A stretch of DNA of 64,000 nt, taken from positions 372,001 through 436,000 of the forward strand of contig NZ_CP117167.1 of assembly GCF_028596025.1 (NCBI RefSeq), given 5' to 3'. The position numbers and the translations under genes were made by a program. The DNA comes from Mucilaginibacter jinjuensis. GTDB lineage: Bacteria > Bacteroidota > Bacteroidia > Sphingobacteriales > Sphingobacteriaceae. The notes below the pieces were generated by a model. That model did not search any database, was not told where the DNA came from, and saw nothing but the letters and a program-made list of their open reading frames with translations. Positions 16,016 through 24,192 of the stretch are shown here, in pieces; position 1 is the first letter of the stretch, and each line of letters begins with the position of its first letter.

Positions 16016-17008
16016 ATGGCCGAGCAAATTTATTACCCGTTTCAAAGCTTTAAAGCAAGTAAAAAGTTATGTTTTTTAACGGGAAAACCACTAAATAGTT
16101 CTGAAGAACAGATAACCGTTTTCCCGCAATGGCTCATGAGCCGTTATAAGCTGGAAGATCAGCCCTTTAAGTTACTCGATGAAAGCATCCTGACCTATAA
16201 AGACCTCAAATTACCTTGTAGCGCTGAAGCTAACGAACTTTATGTTGAACCTTTAGAGCGCGAAATTGAAGCAGCCTTTACTAAAGGCTACGATGCTGTA
16301 AAAGAACTGGATGAGCTCCGTATATTTCAATGGGCTGCCAAGTGGCTGCACGGTATTATATTTAATGAGCTACAAGCCGCCATGCGCCAGCAAAATGCAG
16401 AGGGTGAAGAGTTTAGCGTATCGCAATCTATTTTGCAGCGCTTTACCAATTTGCATGTGATGCTGCAAACGCTTAACCTGTCCATTAAGTTCGAAGAGGA
16501 TTTTAAGCCTTATAGCCTTTTCTTATTTAAGGTGGATAATGCAGAGAATGAGTTTGCCTATCGCGATGAAGTAAGTACGGTAACATTCTCCCTGAGAATC
16601 AATGATTTTGGCCTGATTATCAATCTGCAAGATAACGGCACCATCGGCCGTTATAACCAGGCGATATACGATAAGATCAAAGATCAAACCCTTCACCCTA
16701 TCCAGTTCGAGGAGTTTTCGGCGAGGGTGTTTTATTCGGCATACCTGTTTAACCGTTTGCCGAATTATGATATTATGCCGGTTGGCGACGAGATCTATAT
16801 AGAGCCCCAGCAACTGCGTGGCACCAGCCCTAAGCCCATGTTTGATGAATGGCAGGTAAAAACATACGGACAGGTGCTCGAAAATTTCTGGGAAAAATGG
16901 GGCTACCTGTTACTGGAGATCATCAAAGACCCAGATAACCCGGTAAGCCATTTATTTGATGCCGAAGGTAATTTTAAACCTGCCGACAGCTTAGGATTAG
17001 AAAAATAA
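16016..17008 (+). CDS. Conserved-looking hypothetical protein
   Basis: A 330-residue soluble protein with no signal peptide. The N terminus has CFLTGKPL, which looks like half of a zinc knuckle but lacks a second Cys pair. The middle is helical and acidic, and the C-terminal part has DEWQVKTYGQVLENFWEKWGYLLLEI. Codon use and composition match neighbouring core genes. I do not recognise the family. It is probably a Bacteroidota-specific cytosolic protein, transcribed alone from the promoter at 16004. Confidence 0.7.
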   Translation: MAEQIYYPFQSFKASKKLCFLTGKPLNSSEEQITVFPQWLMSRYKLEDQPFKLLDESILTYKDLKLPCSAEANELYVEPLEREIEAAFTKGYDAVKELDELRIFQWAAKWLHGIIFNELQAAMRQQNAEGEEFSVSQSILQRFTNLHVMLQTLNLSIKFEEDFKPYSLFLFKVDNAENEFAYRDEVSTVTFSLRINDFGLIINLQDNGTIGRYNQAIYDKIKDQTLHPIQFEEFSARVFYSAYLFNRLPNYDIMPVGDEIYIEPQQLRGTSPKPMFDEWQVKTYGQVLENFWEKWGYLLLEIIKDPDNPVSHLFDAEGNFKPADSLGLEK

Positions 17009-17019
17009 GCCCCAAAAGC

Positions 17020-17163
17020 TTATTTAACCTTAGTATGGTTATGATGGTGTGTAACCCTGTGCCTGTTGAAATGAACAGAACGGTTACGCACCATTTGTGC
17101 TGATGCGGTATTGTAGCCTAAAGCTACCAAAAGGGCAATGCTTGTTATTTTAGCGAGTTTCAT
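17020..17163 (-). CDS. Small secreted His/Arg-rich peptide
   Basis: A 47-codon frame starting ATG at 17163 and stopping at 17020. The product begins MKLAKITSIALLVALGYNTA, a clear signal peptide with likely cleavage after ASA (residues 20-22). That leaves a 25-residue basic tail with six His and four Arg, including HHHNH near the C terminus. It is convergent with the gene ending at 17008. The signal-peptide pattern makes chance unlikely, but no homology could be tested. Metal binding or envelope association is only a guess. Confidence 0.6.
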   Translation of the reverse strand: MKLAKITSIALLVALGYNTASAQMVRNRSVHFNRHRVTHHHNHTKVK

Positions 17164-17299
17164 AATAATAGTATGGGGCATTGAATTAATAATAATACGT
17201 TGATTGGGAAAAAATATTACGTTAAATGCTGTATTTCAGATAATAAATTTAAAACCGATAAGTTAAAACAGGGTATATAGTTATATAATAATACCCCCG

Positions 17300-18421
17300 A
17301 TGAAAAAAACTACTTACTATTTCCCTGCGCTGTTATTGCTGATCATTTTTTTTGCGTCCTGTAAAAAAGATAATACTGACAATATTACCAATAATACCAA
17401 TACGCTTGTAAACACGCCAACGCCTACCAAATTGGGCCTTTACGAGTCAGATTCATCTATTTATAAGTTGCTTTTTATTGCGGTGCCTAAAATTGGCACG
17501 CAAACGGTAAACCAGTTCATGATATTTGATACCGGCTCGGGAGGGATGGTGATTGATGCGCATGAAGTTTTACCCGCCTCTATGGTTACCAGTAGCGGGT
17601 TTAATTTTACCGGCGACTCGACCGTGGTTGATGGTATTACGATCACCAACCAAACTTCTACTATCTCTTATGGGGCAGATGATGCCACCACAGAAAAAGT
17701 ATACGGCAACCTGGCTTACGCCACAGTAACCATTGGCGACCATGACGGTACCATTTCTGTGAAACGATTGCCTTTCTTTTTATACTATAAAGGCACCGAT
17801 AGCCAGGGTAAAACTGAGGATGTAGGCGCGTTTGATATTTTCGGCGTAGATTCTGAGTATGATGTAACCTTCAATAATGGCGCTTATATCACCAGTCCGC
17901 TTAGTTATTTTGTGCCGGCTACCGGGCTTACCAAAGGGTTTAAAATGGCCGCGCTGGGTACAAGCAACTTTTCGGTAAATGGTACTTATGTACCCAATGT
18001 GCTTTCACTTGGCCTTACCTCGTCCGATCTGAGCTCTACATCGGGCTTCACCATGCATACCTTAACGTCCGATCCGGGTTATGGCTATTCGGTTGTTATT
18101 CCGGGCAGTTATACTTATGGCGGCAAAACGGTTTCTAAGGCTTATGAAGTATTTGATACGGGTACCGAACCTTACTCGTACTTCCAGGACCCAACCGCAG
18201 CCAGCAAAGTTACCTTGTTACCAACCGGTACCAATGTGTCTGTTACCACCAGCAGTAATTTTAATTACAGTTTCAATACAACAGCCACCGATTATTTAAC
18301 TTATGTAGAAAACCCAAATTCGTCGGGAGGGGCTGTATCGATTATCAGTTTGGAGTATTTTCTGAATAACGCGTATATGTTAGATTATGATGATCATAAA
18401 CTGGGGTTGAAGAATAATTAA
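17300..18421 (+). CDS. Pepsin-like (A1-type) aspartic protease lipoprotein
   Basis: A 373-residue lipoprotein (FFASC, Cys21). It shows the two-lobe layout of pepsin: FMIFDTGSGGMVID (D77) in lobe 1, a flap-like ISYGADD (Y124, 47 residues after the Asp; 43 in pepsin), GAFDIFGVDSEYD matching PFDGILGL, then EVFDTGTEPYS (D286) in lobe 2, and a final FLNNAYMLDYDDHKLGL matching the FxRxYxxxFDxxxxxxGLA ending of pepsins. Pepsin homologues are known but rare in bacteria. The call rests on motif order and spacing, not on a database match. It is probably anchored in the outer membrane or periplasm. Confidence 0.7.
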   Translation: MKKTTYYFPALLLLIIFFASCKKDNTDNITNNTNTLVNTPTPTKLGLYESDSSIYKLLFIAVPKIGTQTVNQFMIFDTGSGGMVIDAHEVLPASMVTSSGFNFTGDSTVVDGITITNQTSTISYGADDATTEKVYGNLAYATVTIGDHDGTISVKRLPFFLYYKGTDSQGKTEDVGAFDIFGVDSEYDVTFNNGAYITSPLSYFVPATGLTKGFKMAALGTSNFSVNGTYVPNVLSLGLTSSDLSSTSGFTMHTLTSDPGYGYSVVIPGSYTYGGKTVSKAYEVFDTGTEPYSYFQDPTAASKVTLLPTGTNVSVTTSSNFNYSFNTTATDYLTYVENPNSSGGAVSIISLEYFLNNAYMLDYDDHKLGLKNN

Positions 18422-18440
18422 GAACCTCAATATAAACCCA

Positions 18441-18522
18441 CGTCATTGCGAGGTACGAAGCAATCCCCGACTTGCAGAGCGGCTCTGTATAGTTCGCGAT
18501 TGCTTCGTTCCTCGCAATGACG
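18441..18522. repeat. Complete family A hairpin repeat
   Basis: The left arm CGTCATTGCGAGGTACGAAG and right arm CTTCGTTCCTCGCAATGACG enclose CCCCGACTTG, the palindrome CAGAGCGGCTCTG and TATAGTTCGCG. The whole unit can fold as one long hairpin. It lies between convergent genes. Confidence 0.85.
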
Positions 18523-18568
18523 GTGAGGGGACATGGTGGTCTTGTTTCCTGTTTTTTGCTTCTATTCC

Positions 18569-19183
18569 CTACAATCCAAACTGCTGTAAAAACATCGGAA
18601 TAATATGCGGATATAATATAATGGTAATAGCCAAACCGCTGATGGCGCCAAAAAAGTGAGCATCGTGGTTAATGTTATCGCGCGAGTTTTTAGAGGCCCA
18701 GGCACAGTACACCAGGTAAAGCACACCGAATAAGATGGCCGGAATTGGCACCGGGATAAACATCAGGTACATTTTACTTAGCGGGCTAAATAAAATAAAG
18801 CTAAAAATTACCGCGCTGATAGCACCCGATGCGCCGAGGCTATGGTACCACAAATCGTTTTTGTGTTTTTGCACCGTTGGCAAATCGCTCAGTATTAAGC
18901 TGGCTGCGTATAGTACCCCAAACTGCCAATGCCCCAGATAACCTGCCTCGAGTTGAAAGGCAAAAAAGTAGAACGACAGCATATTGAAAAACAAATGGCT
19001 CCAATCGCGGTGAATTAAGCCGCTGGTGATCAGGGTATAAATACGGGTTCCGCGCGATACACTGTATGGATGCAGCGTAGCACGGGAGTAAAACTCTTCG
19101 TTATAAAAAGCAAATAAAGAGGTAATTAGTGTTATGGCAAATATGGCCGAAGCAACCGGCGCAGCAATAAGATATTCGAGCAT
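18569..19183 (-). CDS. Rhomboid-family intramembrane serine protease
   Basis: A 204-residue protein with six likely membrane segments. The catalytic Ser is S119 in GASGA, the catalytic His is H176 in HDAHFFGAISG, and HLFFN (63-67) matches the oxyanion-side HxxxN motif. All key residues are present, so it should be active in cleaving membrane-anchored substrates. It follows the M14 peptidase gene on the same strand with a one-base gap, so the two are probably one operon. Confidence 0.9.
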   Translation of the reverse strand: MLEYLIAAPVASAIFAITLITSLFAFYNEEFYSRATLHPYSVSRGTRIYTLITSGLIHRDWSHLFFNMLSFYFFAFQLEAGYLGHWQFGVLYAASLILSDLPTVQKHKNDLWYHSLGASGAISAVIFSFILFSPLSKMYLMFIPVPIPAILFGVLYLVYCAWASKNSRDNINHDAHFFGAISGLAITIILYPHIIPMFLQQFGL

Positions 19184-19184
19184 G

Positions 19185-20936
19185 TTAGTTTAAATCAAGT
19201 TTGGTATCGGTAAGCAAACGGCTCACCGGGTAACGAAGATAGGTTTTTTCGAACCATGGCGAATTATGGTATACAAATTCTAACTGCATGGATGCACTGG
19301 CAGCCAGTTTAGGGTTCTTCGCTTTTTCGGCTTCCAGTTTCTTTTGCAGATCGGGGTTGTTTTTTAGGTACTCAGCAGCAGTGTCTTCAAACACATAATC
19401 AGAGTAATGTTCCTTTTGGCCAAGCACCGAATCAAAGAAATTCCAGGCAAAGAATGAATCCACGCCCTGCGGTTCCAGGGTTTCTACAATATAACGGTTA
19501 ATGGCTTGGTTGGTGTATACTACATAATCACCTGCGTAAAACTTAATGCTGCTTTGTATCGGGTTCAGCTTCACATCGCTATGCAGGTAATGGCCTTCGT
19601 AGGGGCGCTGGCCGGTTTTGTAATCGGCTATGTAGTACATCTGCAAATTGAGGGTGGTATCGTGGCTTAACCTGTGCATCGCTACCTTGTTCAGCTTAAA
19701 CAGATCAATCACTTTGCCCCAGGCTTGCGGGATTATATAAGCCACCGGTTTATCGGCAAAGGCAGTAGCTTTATAAGTGTTATAATACTTTATAGTTTTT
19801 GTATATGGCTTGTTGCGGTCGTAATATAGACGAGGCAAACCGCTTATTTCGCTCGGCTTATGGCCAAACTCATAACCTTTAAAGGTGATGGTATCGAAAT
19901 GCTCCTGATCCAGATCCCAGTTGAGGGCGAATGTTTTTTGTTTGGCGACAGATGCATCTACCTGCTGTTTTAACTGGCCGATCAGGACATGGTCGCGCTC
20001 CACGATGCTGATGAGATGATCCATAAAATCATAAGTCGAATACACGCGTTTGTCATACTGTTTCAGCATGTGTGTTTCTGTTATATAACTGATGATGTTA
20101 TGTTGGGCAGTATAGCCGGTGCAAAAACGAGGGGTTTCCAGGAAAGATACAATGCCCGAATCCGGCGTACCCTTTTCACTCTCCACATAAGGGATCATTT
20201 CATAACCGCTTTTTTTCATTCGTTTGTATAGCTCGGGCGATAAGGTCTCTGAAGTATACTTAGCCAATATCGGGTTTTGCTTGTCTTTCTGCGTTTCAAT
20301 CAGCGTCATTACATACTGGTAATCTGCGCCATCGCTGGTGTGGTTATCCAGAAAAACTTCGGGCTGCCAGGTGTTTAAAATCTGCTCAAAAGCCAATGCG
20401 TTACGGCTATCGGCCTTAATAAAATCGCGGTTCAGATCCAGGTTGCGAGAGTTGCCACGAAAACCATAAGCACGCGGACCATTCTGACTAATCCTCGATA
20501 CGCCTCTATTTAAACAACCATCAATATTGTAAACGGCAATTATACAAACAACCACATCATTGGGCAGCTTGTTATTCTTCAGCAAATCGCGGCTCAACAT
20601 CATGCTGGCATCAATACCCTCCGGCTCGCCGGGATGGATGCCGTTATTGATCAAAAGCACGCGCTTGTTTTGCTTCTTGATTTGTGCCGGGTCAAACACT
20701 TTATCTTTCGAAAGCACGATTAGGGTTAACGGCTTGCCAATATCTGTCATCCCATAATTAATCAGCTTCATTTGCGGATATTTGGCCGCCAGCTGATGGT
20801 AATAGGCAATAACTTCCGCGTAATTGGCAGTATAGTTTTTATCCTTGCTGAGCTCAAATGGGGTGAGTTGGGCATAAGAGACGAAAGGAATTAAGGACGA
20901 AAAGAGGAAGGAGAAGAGGAGTATGTGTTTTTTCAT
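19185..20936 (-). CDS. M14 family zinc carboxypeptidase, secreted
   Basis: A 583-residue protein with a signal peptide (cleavage near SYAQ). The M14 domain covers about residues 35-300: zinc ligands H101 and E104 (in NNGIHPGEPEG) and H199 (in FLDNHTSDG), with a conserved RNLDLNRDF stretch around 164-172. The C-terminal part (about 350-580) is longer than the catalytic domain needs and is probably beta-rich. It is the first gene of a two-gene unit with the rhomboid protease. It likely trims peptides in the periplasm. Confidence 0.88.
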   Translation of the reverse strand: MKKHILLFSFLFSSLIPFVSYAQLTPFELSKDKNYTANYAEVIAYYHQLAAKYPQMKLINYGMTDIGKPLTLIVLSKDKVFDPAQIKKQNKRVLLINNGIHPGEPEGIDASMMLSRDLLKNNKLPNDVVVCIIAVYNIDGCLNRGVSRISQNGPRAYGFRGNSRNLDLNRDFIKADSRNALAFEQILNTWQPEVFLDNHTSDGADYQYVMTLIETQKDKQNPILAKYTSETLSPELYKRMKKSGYEMIPYVESEKGTPDSGIVSFLETPRFCTGYTAQHNIISYITETHMLKQYDKRVYSTYDFMDHLISIVERDHVLIGQLKQQVDASVAKQKTFALNWDLDQEHFDTITFKGYEFGHKPSEISGLPRLYYDRNKPYTKTIKYYNTYKATAFADKPVAYIIPQAWGKVIDLFKLNKVAMHRLSHDTTLNLQMYYIADYKTGQRPYEGHYLHSDVKLNPIQSSIKFYAGDYVVYTNQAINRYIVETLEPQGVDSFFAWNFFDSVLGQKEHYSDYVFEDTAAEYLKNNPDLQKKLEAEKAKNPKLAASASMQLEFVYHNSPWFEKTYLRYPVSRLLTDTKLDLN

Positions 20937-20966
20937 GTGTTAGAAATAATCTGTAGTTAATAATCC

Positions 20967-21348
20967 AATTTGTCATTGCGAGGTACGAAGCAATCTCGTC
21001 GCTAATCATACCAATCACTGCTTAAGTCATTCCAGGCCGGATTCTCACTGACAATTAAATCGATTTTACTTTGTCGTGAACCGCCTTTTAATTGTTTTTC
21101 TCTGGCAATGGCATCTTGTATCCATTGAAATTCTTCAAAGTAAACTAACTTATTACAATCGTATTTGGCACTGAACCCTTTAAATACTTTTTGTTTGTGC
21201 TCCCAAATTCTGCCTTGTAAGTCACTTGTTACACCGACGTATAAAACGGTATTGGCTTTGTTGCAAATTATATAAACGTTATAGTTATGTACCTTCATGT
21301 TTGCCTGGTATAGCTACGAGATTGCTTCGTACCTCGCAATGACAAATT
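20967..21348. mobile_element. Candidate minimal mobile element: GIY-YIG gene inside 38-bp terminal inverted repeats
   Basis: The segment 20967-21004 and the reverse complement of 21311-21348 agree at 37 of 38 positions. Both arms contain the family A core CATTGCGAGGTACGAAGC. The only gene inside is the GIY-YIG nuclease. The left arm contains its stop codon, and the right arm ends 12 bases before its start codon. The bases just outside are TAATCC and TTATCC, which could be a 6-bp target duplication with one change or chance. The structure resembles an insertion sequence, but mobility is inferred. Confidence 0.6.
21002..21298 (-). CDS. Small GIY-YIG endonuclease-domain protein
   Basis: A 98-residue single-domain nuclease of the UPF0213/YhbQ-like group. 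Expected catalytic positions are present: Y9 (in NVYI, the GIY strand), Y20 (in LYVGVT, the YIG strand), R30 (QGRIWEH), H34 and E67 (AREKQLK). It lacks any added DNA-binding domain. The gene sits between two inverted arms of a dispersed repeat (20967-21004 and 21311-21348), which suggests that the nuclease and the repeat family belong together. Such small GIY-YIG genes are often multicopy in Bacteroidota; whether this one is must be checked in the whole genome. Confidence 0.88.
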   Translation of the reverse strand: MKVHNYNVYIICNKANTVLYVGVTSDLQGRIWEHKQKVFKGFSAKYDCNKLVYFEEFQWIQDAIAREKQLKGGSRQSKIDLIVSENPAWNDLSSDWYD

Positions 21349-21365
21349 TTATCCATGCGGGCGAA

Positions 21366-21719
21366 TCAATCCCCCGCCAGCTCCGCCTGCACCTTCTTGG
21401 GCAAACTTTTAACAATCAGGGCGTACGAATGATCAATCATTCCATAGATCTGCTTATACGTGAGTGAACCATCAATAAAAACCGTATTCCAATGCGTTTT
21501 ATTCATGTGGTAACCGGGCTGTACTTCGGTGTGTTGCTCGCGCAGCTCAATGGCCAGTTCGGGGTCGCACTTTACGTTGAATCGGTTGCCCTGTTCGAGG
21601 CCGATCAACAGAAATATTTTACCGGCTACTTTAAAAACCAGGGTGTCTTCGCCGAAGGGCAAACCTTCGGTGGTGGCGGGCTTTTGCATGCAGTAATCGC
21701 GGACTTCTTCAACATTCAT
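21366..21719 (-). CDS. MmcQ/YjbR family protein
   Basis: A 117-residue protein of the YjbR fold, described as DNA-binding-like (double-wing). Typical family features are an early CMQKPATTEGLPFGEDTLVFKVAGKIF, then FNVKCDPELAIELRE, and HMNKTHWNTVFIDGSL near residues 71-86. The length is normal. No signal or membrane segment. The cellular role of the family is not well established. A more divergent relative is at 41971-42318. Confidence 0.88.
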   Translation of the reverse strand: MNVEEVRDYCMQKPATTEGLPFGEDTLVFKVAGKIFLLIGLEQGNRFNVKCDPELAIELREQHTEVQPGYHMNKTHWNTVFIDGSLTYKQIYGMIDHSYALIVKSLPKKVQAELAGD

Positions 21720-21789
21720 GGGTAGCTGTTTTTAAAATGAATTGACAGAGCTGCAAATAAAGCCCTAATTTGCACAATATTTTTTGCGT

Positions 21790-23037
21790 ATGAACAGCCA
21801 ATTAAATTTTACTGTAGCCGAGCGTTTTCTGCGCTACGTAACCATAGATACCCAGTCGGACGGCGAATCGCCAACCTGCCCATCAACAGAAAAACAAAAG
21901 AATTTAGGTAGACTTTTAGTTGAAGAACTATTAGCCATTGGCCTTACTGATGCCGAAATAGATGAGAACGGTTATGTATATGCCACCATTCCGGCCACGA
22001 GCGATAAAGATAATATCTCGGTACTGTGTTTCTGCTCGCACATGGATACTTCGCCCGATTGCAGCGGCGAGAACGTGAAACCCTTAGTGCACAAAAACTA
22101 CCAGGGACAGGATTTGGTTTTGCCGGATGACAATAGCATTGTGCTGAAAATGGCAGAACATCCTGATTTGAAAAACCAGATAGGTAATGATGTAATTACT
22201 GCCAGCGGTACAACCTTATTGGGTGCCGATAATAAAGCAGGCCTTGCCGAAATTATGGATGCAGCCTATCAGCTTATTAATCACCCTGAAATTAAACACG
22301 GTAAGATCAGGATATTGTTTACACCTGATGAAGAGATTGGCCGTGGCGTAGATAAAGCCGACCTGAAAAAATTAGGTGCCGATGTGGGCTATACCATGGA
22401 CGGTGAAAGCGCAGGCCATTTCGAGAATGAAACATTCTCTGCCGATGGTGCTAAATTGATTATCAACGGTATTAGCTCACACCCTGGTTTTGCCAAAGGT
22501 AATATGCAAAGCGCTATTAAAATTGCGGGAAAGATTATTGCTGCCCTGCCACACGAACTTTCGCCCGAAGGCACCGAAGGTATGGAAGGTTTTGTGCACC
22601 CGGTATCGGTAAGCGGCCACGCCGAGCAGGCGGTGATTGATTTTATTATCCGCGATTTTGAGGATGAAAAATTGGTTGACTATGCCAACGTGATTCGCAG
22701 TATTGCTAATGGGGTAATTAAAAGTTTCCCGGGTACGACGTTTGATCTACAAGTGAAGGAACAATACCGAAACATGAAAAAGGTACTGGATCAACATCCT
22801 AAAATTACCGAATATGGTTTAGAGGCTATTAAACGTGCCGGATTAAAACCAGAGCTGAAAAGCATCCGTGGTGGTACTGATGGTTCGCGCTTATCATTTA
22901 TGGGATTGCCTTGCCCTAATATTTTTGCCGGCGAGCATGCGTTTCATGGTAAACAGGAATGGGTTTCTATACAGGATATGCAAAAGGCAGTGGAAGTTAT
23001 TTTGAACCTGGCAGAGGTTTGGGAAGAAAATAGTTAA
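21790..23037 (+). CDS. pepT: Peptidase T (tripeptidase)
   Basis: A 415-residue cytosolic M20B aminotripeptidase that releases N-terminal residues from tripeptides. The two-zinc site is visible: H84 and D86 (CSHMDT), D147 (GADNKAG), the DEEIG pair (180-184), MDGE, and the C-terminal GEHAFHG. The dimerisation domain lies about 208-320. The first in-frame start is a TTG at 21784; I choose the ATG at 21790 (MNSQLNFTVAERFLRYV), which matches family N termini. Confidence 0.94.
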   Translation: MNSQLNFTVAERFLRYVTIDTQSDGESPTCPSTEKQKNLGRLLVEELLAIGLTDAEIDENGYVYATIPATSDKDNISVLCFCSHMDTSPDCSGENVKPLVHKNYQGQDLVLPDDNSIVLKMAEHPDLKNQIGNDVITASGTTLLGADNKAGLAEIMDAAYQLINHPEIKHGKIRILFTPDEEIGRGVDKADLKKLGADVGYTMDGESAGHFENETFSADGAKLIINGISSHPGFAKGNMQSAIKIAGKIIAALPHELSPEGTEGMEGFVHPVSVSGHAEQAVIDFIIRDFEDEKLVDYANVIRSIANGVIKSFPGTTFDLQVKEQYRNMKKVLDQHPKITEYGLEAIKRAGLKPELKSIRGGTDGSRLSFMGLPCPNIFAGEHAFHGKQEWVSIQDMQKAVEVILNLAEVWEENS

Positions 23038-23086
23038 GGTTTGGGGATTAACATTTTAAGCTATATTAATTGGGCCACGATAAGGC

Positions 23087-23126
23087 ATTGACAAATTGTC
23101 GAATTAACAAATTGGCTAATTGAATT
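23087..23126. repeat. Copy of the AATTTGTC/AATTCGGC word array
   Basis: CATTGACAAATTGTCGAATT and the following AACAAATTGGCTAATT match the right half of the array at 7337-7457 with one base change. Here there is no inverted partner. Confidence 0.65.
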
Positions 23127-23194
23127 AAAACCAGTCCGGTATTTCTTCCGAAGATTGTAACAAATCGCTATATTAGTAAGTATACGCTAATTGG

Positions 23195-23671
23195 ATGAAA
23201 TACCGGGTGCTTCCATATACTTTAAAAGTTTGGCTTACCAGCGTAGCCGTAGCGCCTGTGCTGCAAATCATCGTGCAATTAATAACGCAGATACCCTACA
23301 AATTTGCTTCGGTGCACGATACCATAATTTACCTGCTGTATATGCTGATATGCGGTTGGTTATTTTCTATACCCTGCTGGTTTTTGCTTTGGCTGAGTGC
23401 CTGGTTAACCAATCAGTTTACTGCTAATATCCGCTTCATAAAAATTACATTGACACTTGCAGGTGTAGTGATAGCCCTGCTCCCATTTGTAACCTACGCG
23501 GGCGACTCATTGCCCCACTATACCAATCCCGATTTTATTTGGGTGATGTTTTATCCCATTACTATTGCTGCCGGGATTTGGGTGTATAAGTTTGAGCCGA
23601 TGGCCGAAAGTATGGATGCTCATCATGAAGAAACCTCTCTTCATGACCCCGACGGGCCGATAATTACCTGA
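23195..23671 (+). CDS. Small integral membrane protein of unknown function
   Basis: A 158-residue protein with four likely membrane helices (about 10-30, 43-68, 80-100 and 112-130), and a hydrophilic, acidic, His-containing C-terminal tail (SMDAHHEETSLHDPDGP). No family was recognised. It stands alone, with a short-word array just upstream. Confidence 0.65.
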   Translation: MKYRVLPYTLKVWLTSVAVAPVLQIIVQLITQIPYKFASVHDTIIYLLYMLICGWLFSIPCWFLLWLSAWLTNQFTANIRFIKITLTLAGVVIALLPFVTYAGDSLPHYTNPDFIWVMFYPITIAAGIWVYKFEPMAESMDAHHEETSLHDPDGPIIT

Positions 23672-23730
23672 TTCGGCTCATAAACATTTATCAGGTTTTA
23701 ACATCCATTTGCCAATATTCCTCGAATACG

Positions 23731-23868
23731 ATGCGCAAATACATACTTATGCGTCAGAAAATTCAAAGTTTCAATAATAATATTAATGGCAGGAATAATA
23801 AGCGGCGTGGAATGCAGTTAACAGCTAAAAGAAAATTATTTCGAAACTTTAAAAGGCACAATCGGTAA
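23731..23868 (+). CDS. Possible small, very basic peptide
   Basis: A 45-codon frame giving MRKYILMRQKIQSF followed by an Asn-rich part (NNNINGRNNK) and a Lys/Arg-rich end (KRKLFRNFKRHNR). About one residue in three is Lys or Arg and none is acidic. It is followed about 110 bases later by a terminator. No promoter box or strong ribosome site was seen, and AT-rich DNA can give such frames by chance, so it is only a candidate. Confidence 0.3.
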   Translation: MRKYILMRQKIQSFNNNINGRNNKRRGMQLTAKRKLFRNFKRHNR

Positions 23869-23979
23869 CATTTCCAAATTTACTGCGTCTGTTAAAAAGT
23901 GGATAAAAAATACATAGGGTAGGGTTAGCTATCCTTCATGCGTTCTTTATAGTTTGTTTAATTAAGTTTCCTAACAATA

Positions 23980-24010
23980 AAAAGCCCCGGGGAGCCGGGG
24001 CTTTTGAATT
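23980..24010 (+). terminator. Intrinsic terminator with an 11-bp stem
   Basis: AAAAGCCCCGG (23980-23990) pairs exactly with CCGGGGCTTTT (23995-24005) around GGAG. It is bidirectional by composition. Confidence 0.85.
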
Positions 24011-24047
24011 TTATAAGATTTTCCTCTGGATTGTTATAATACCAACG

Positions 24048-24143
24048 CGTCATTGCGAGGTACGAACCAATCCCCGACTCTGCAGTTCAACTATACAGAG
24101 CCACTCTGTACAGTTCGCGATTGCTTCGTACCTCGCAATGACG
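24048..24143. repeat. Complete family A hairpin repeat
   Basis: The arms begin CGTCATTGCGAGGTACGAAC and end TTCGTACCTCGCAATGACG. The middle again has CCCCGACT, a CTCTG-containing palindrome and AGTTCGCG. It is slightly longer than the copy at 18441 because of a partial duplication of the inner part. Confidence 0.85.
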
Positions 24144-24192
24144 AACGGGTGACGCTGTAATTAAGCATCTCGATTCTTGCCTCTCTCCCCAA

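Larger units (their letters stand above)
23672..24192. other. Intergenic region with a small basic ORF, a terminator and a family A repeat
   Basis: Within these 521 bases are a possible 45-codon gene (23731-23868), a strong terminator hairpin (23980-24010), a full family A hairpin (24048-24143), and a short-word stretch (TCTCGATTCTTGCCTCTC, about 24165-24188). Nothing else was recognised. Confidence 0.6.
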
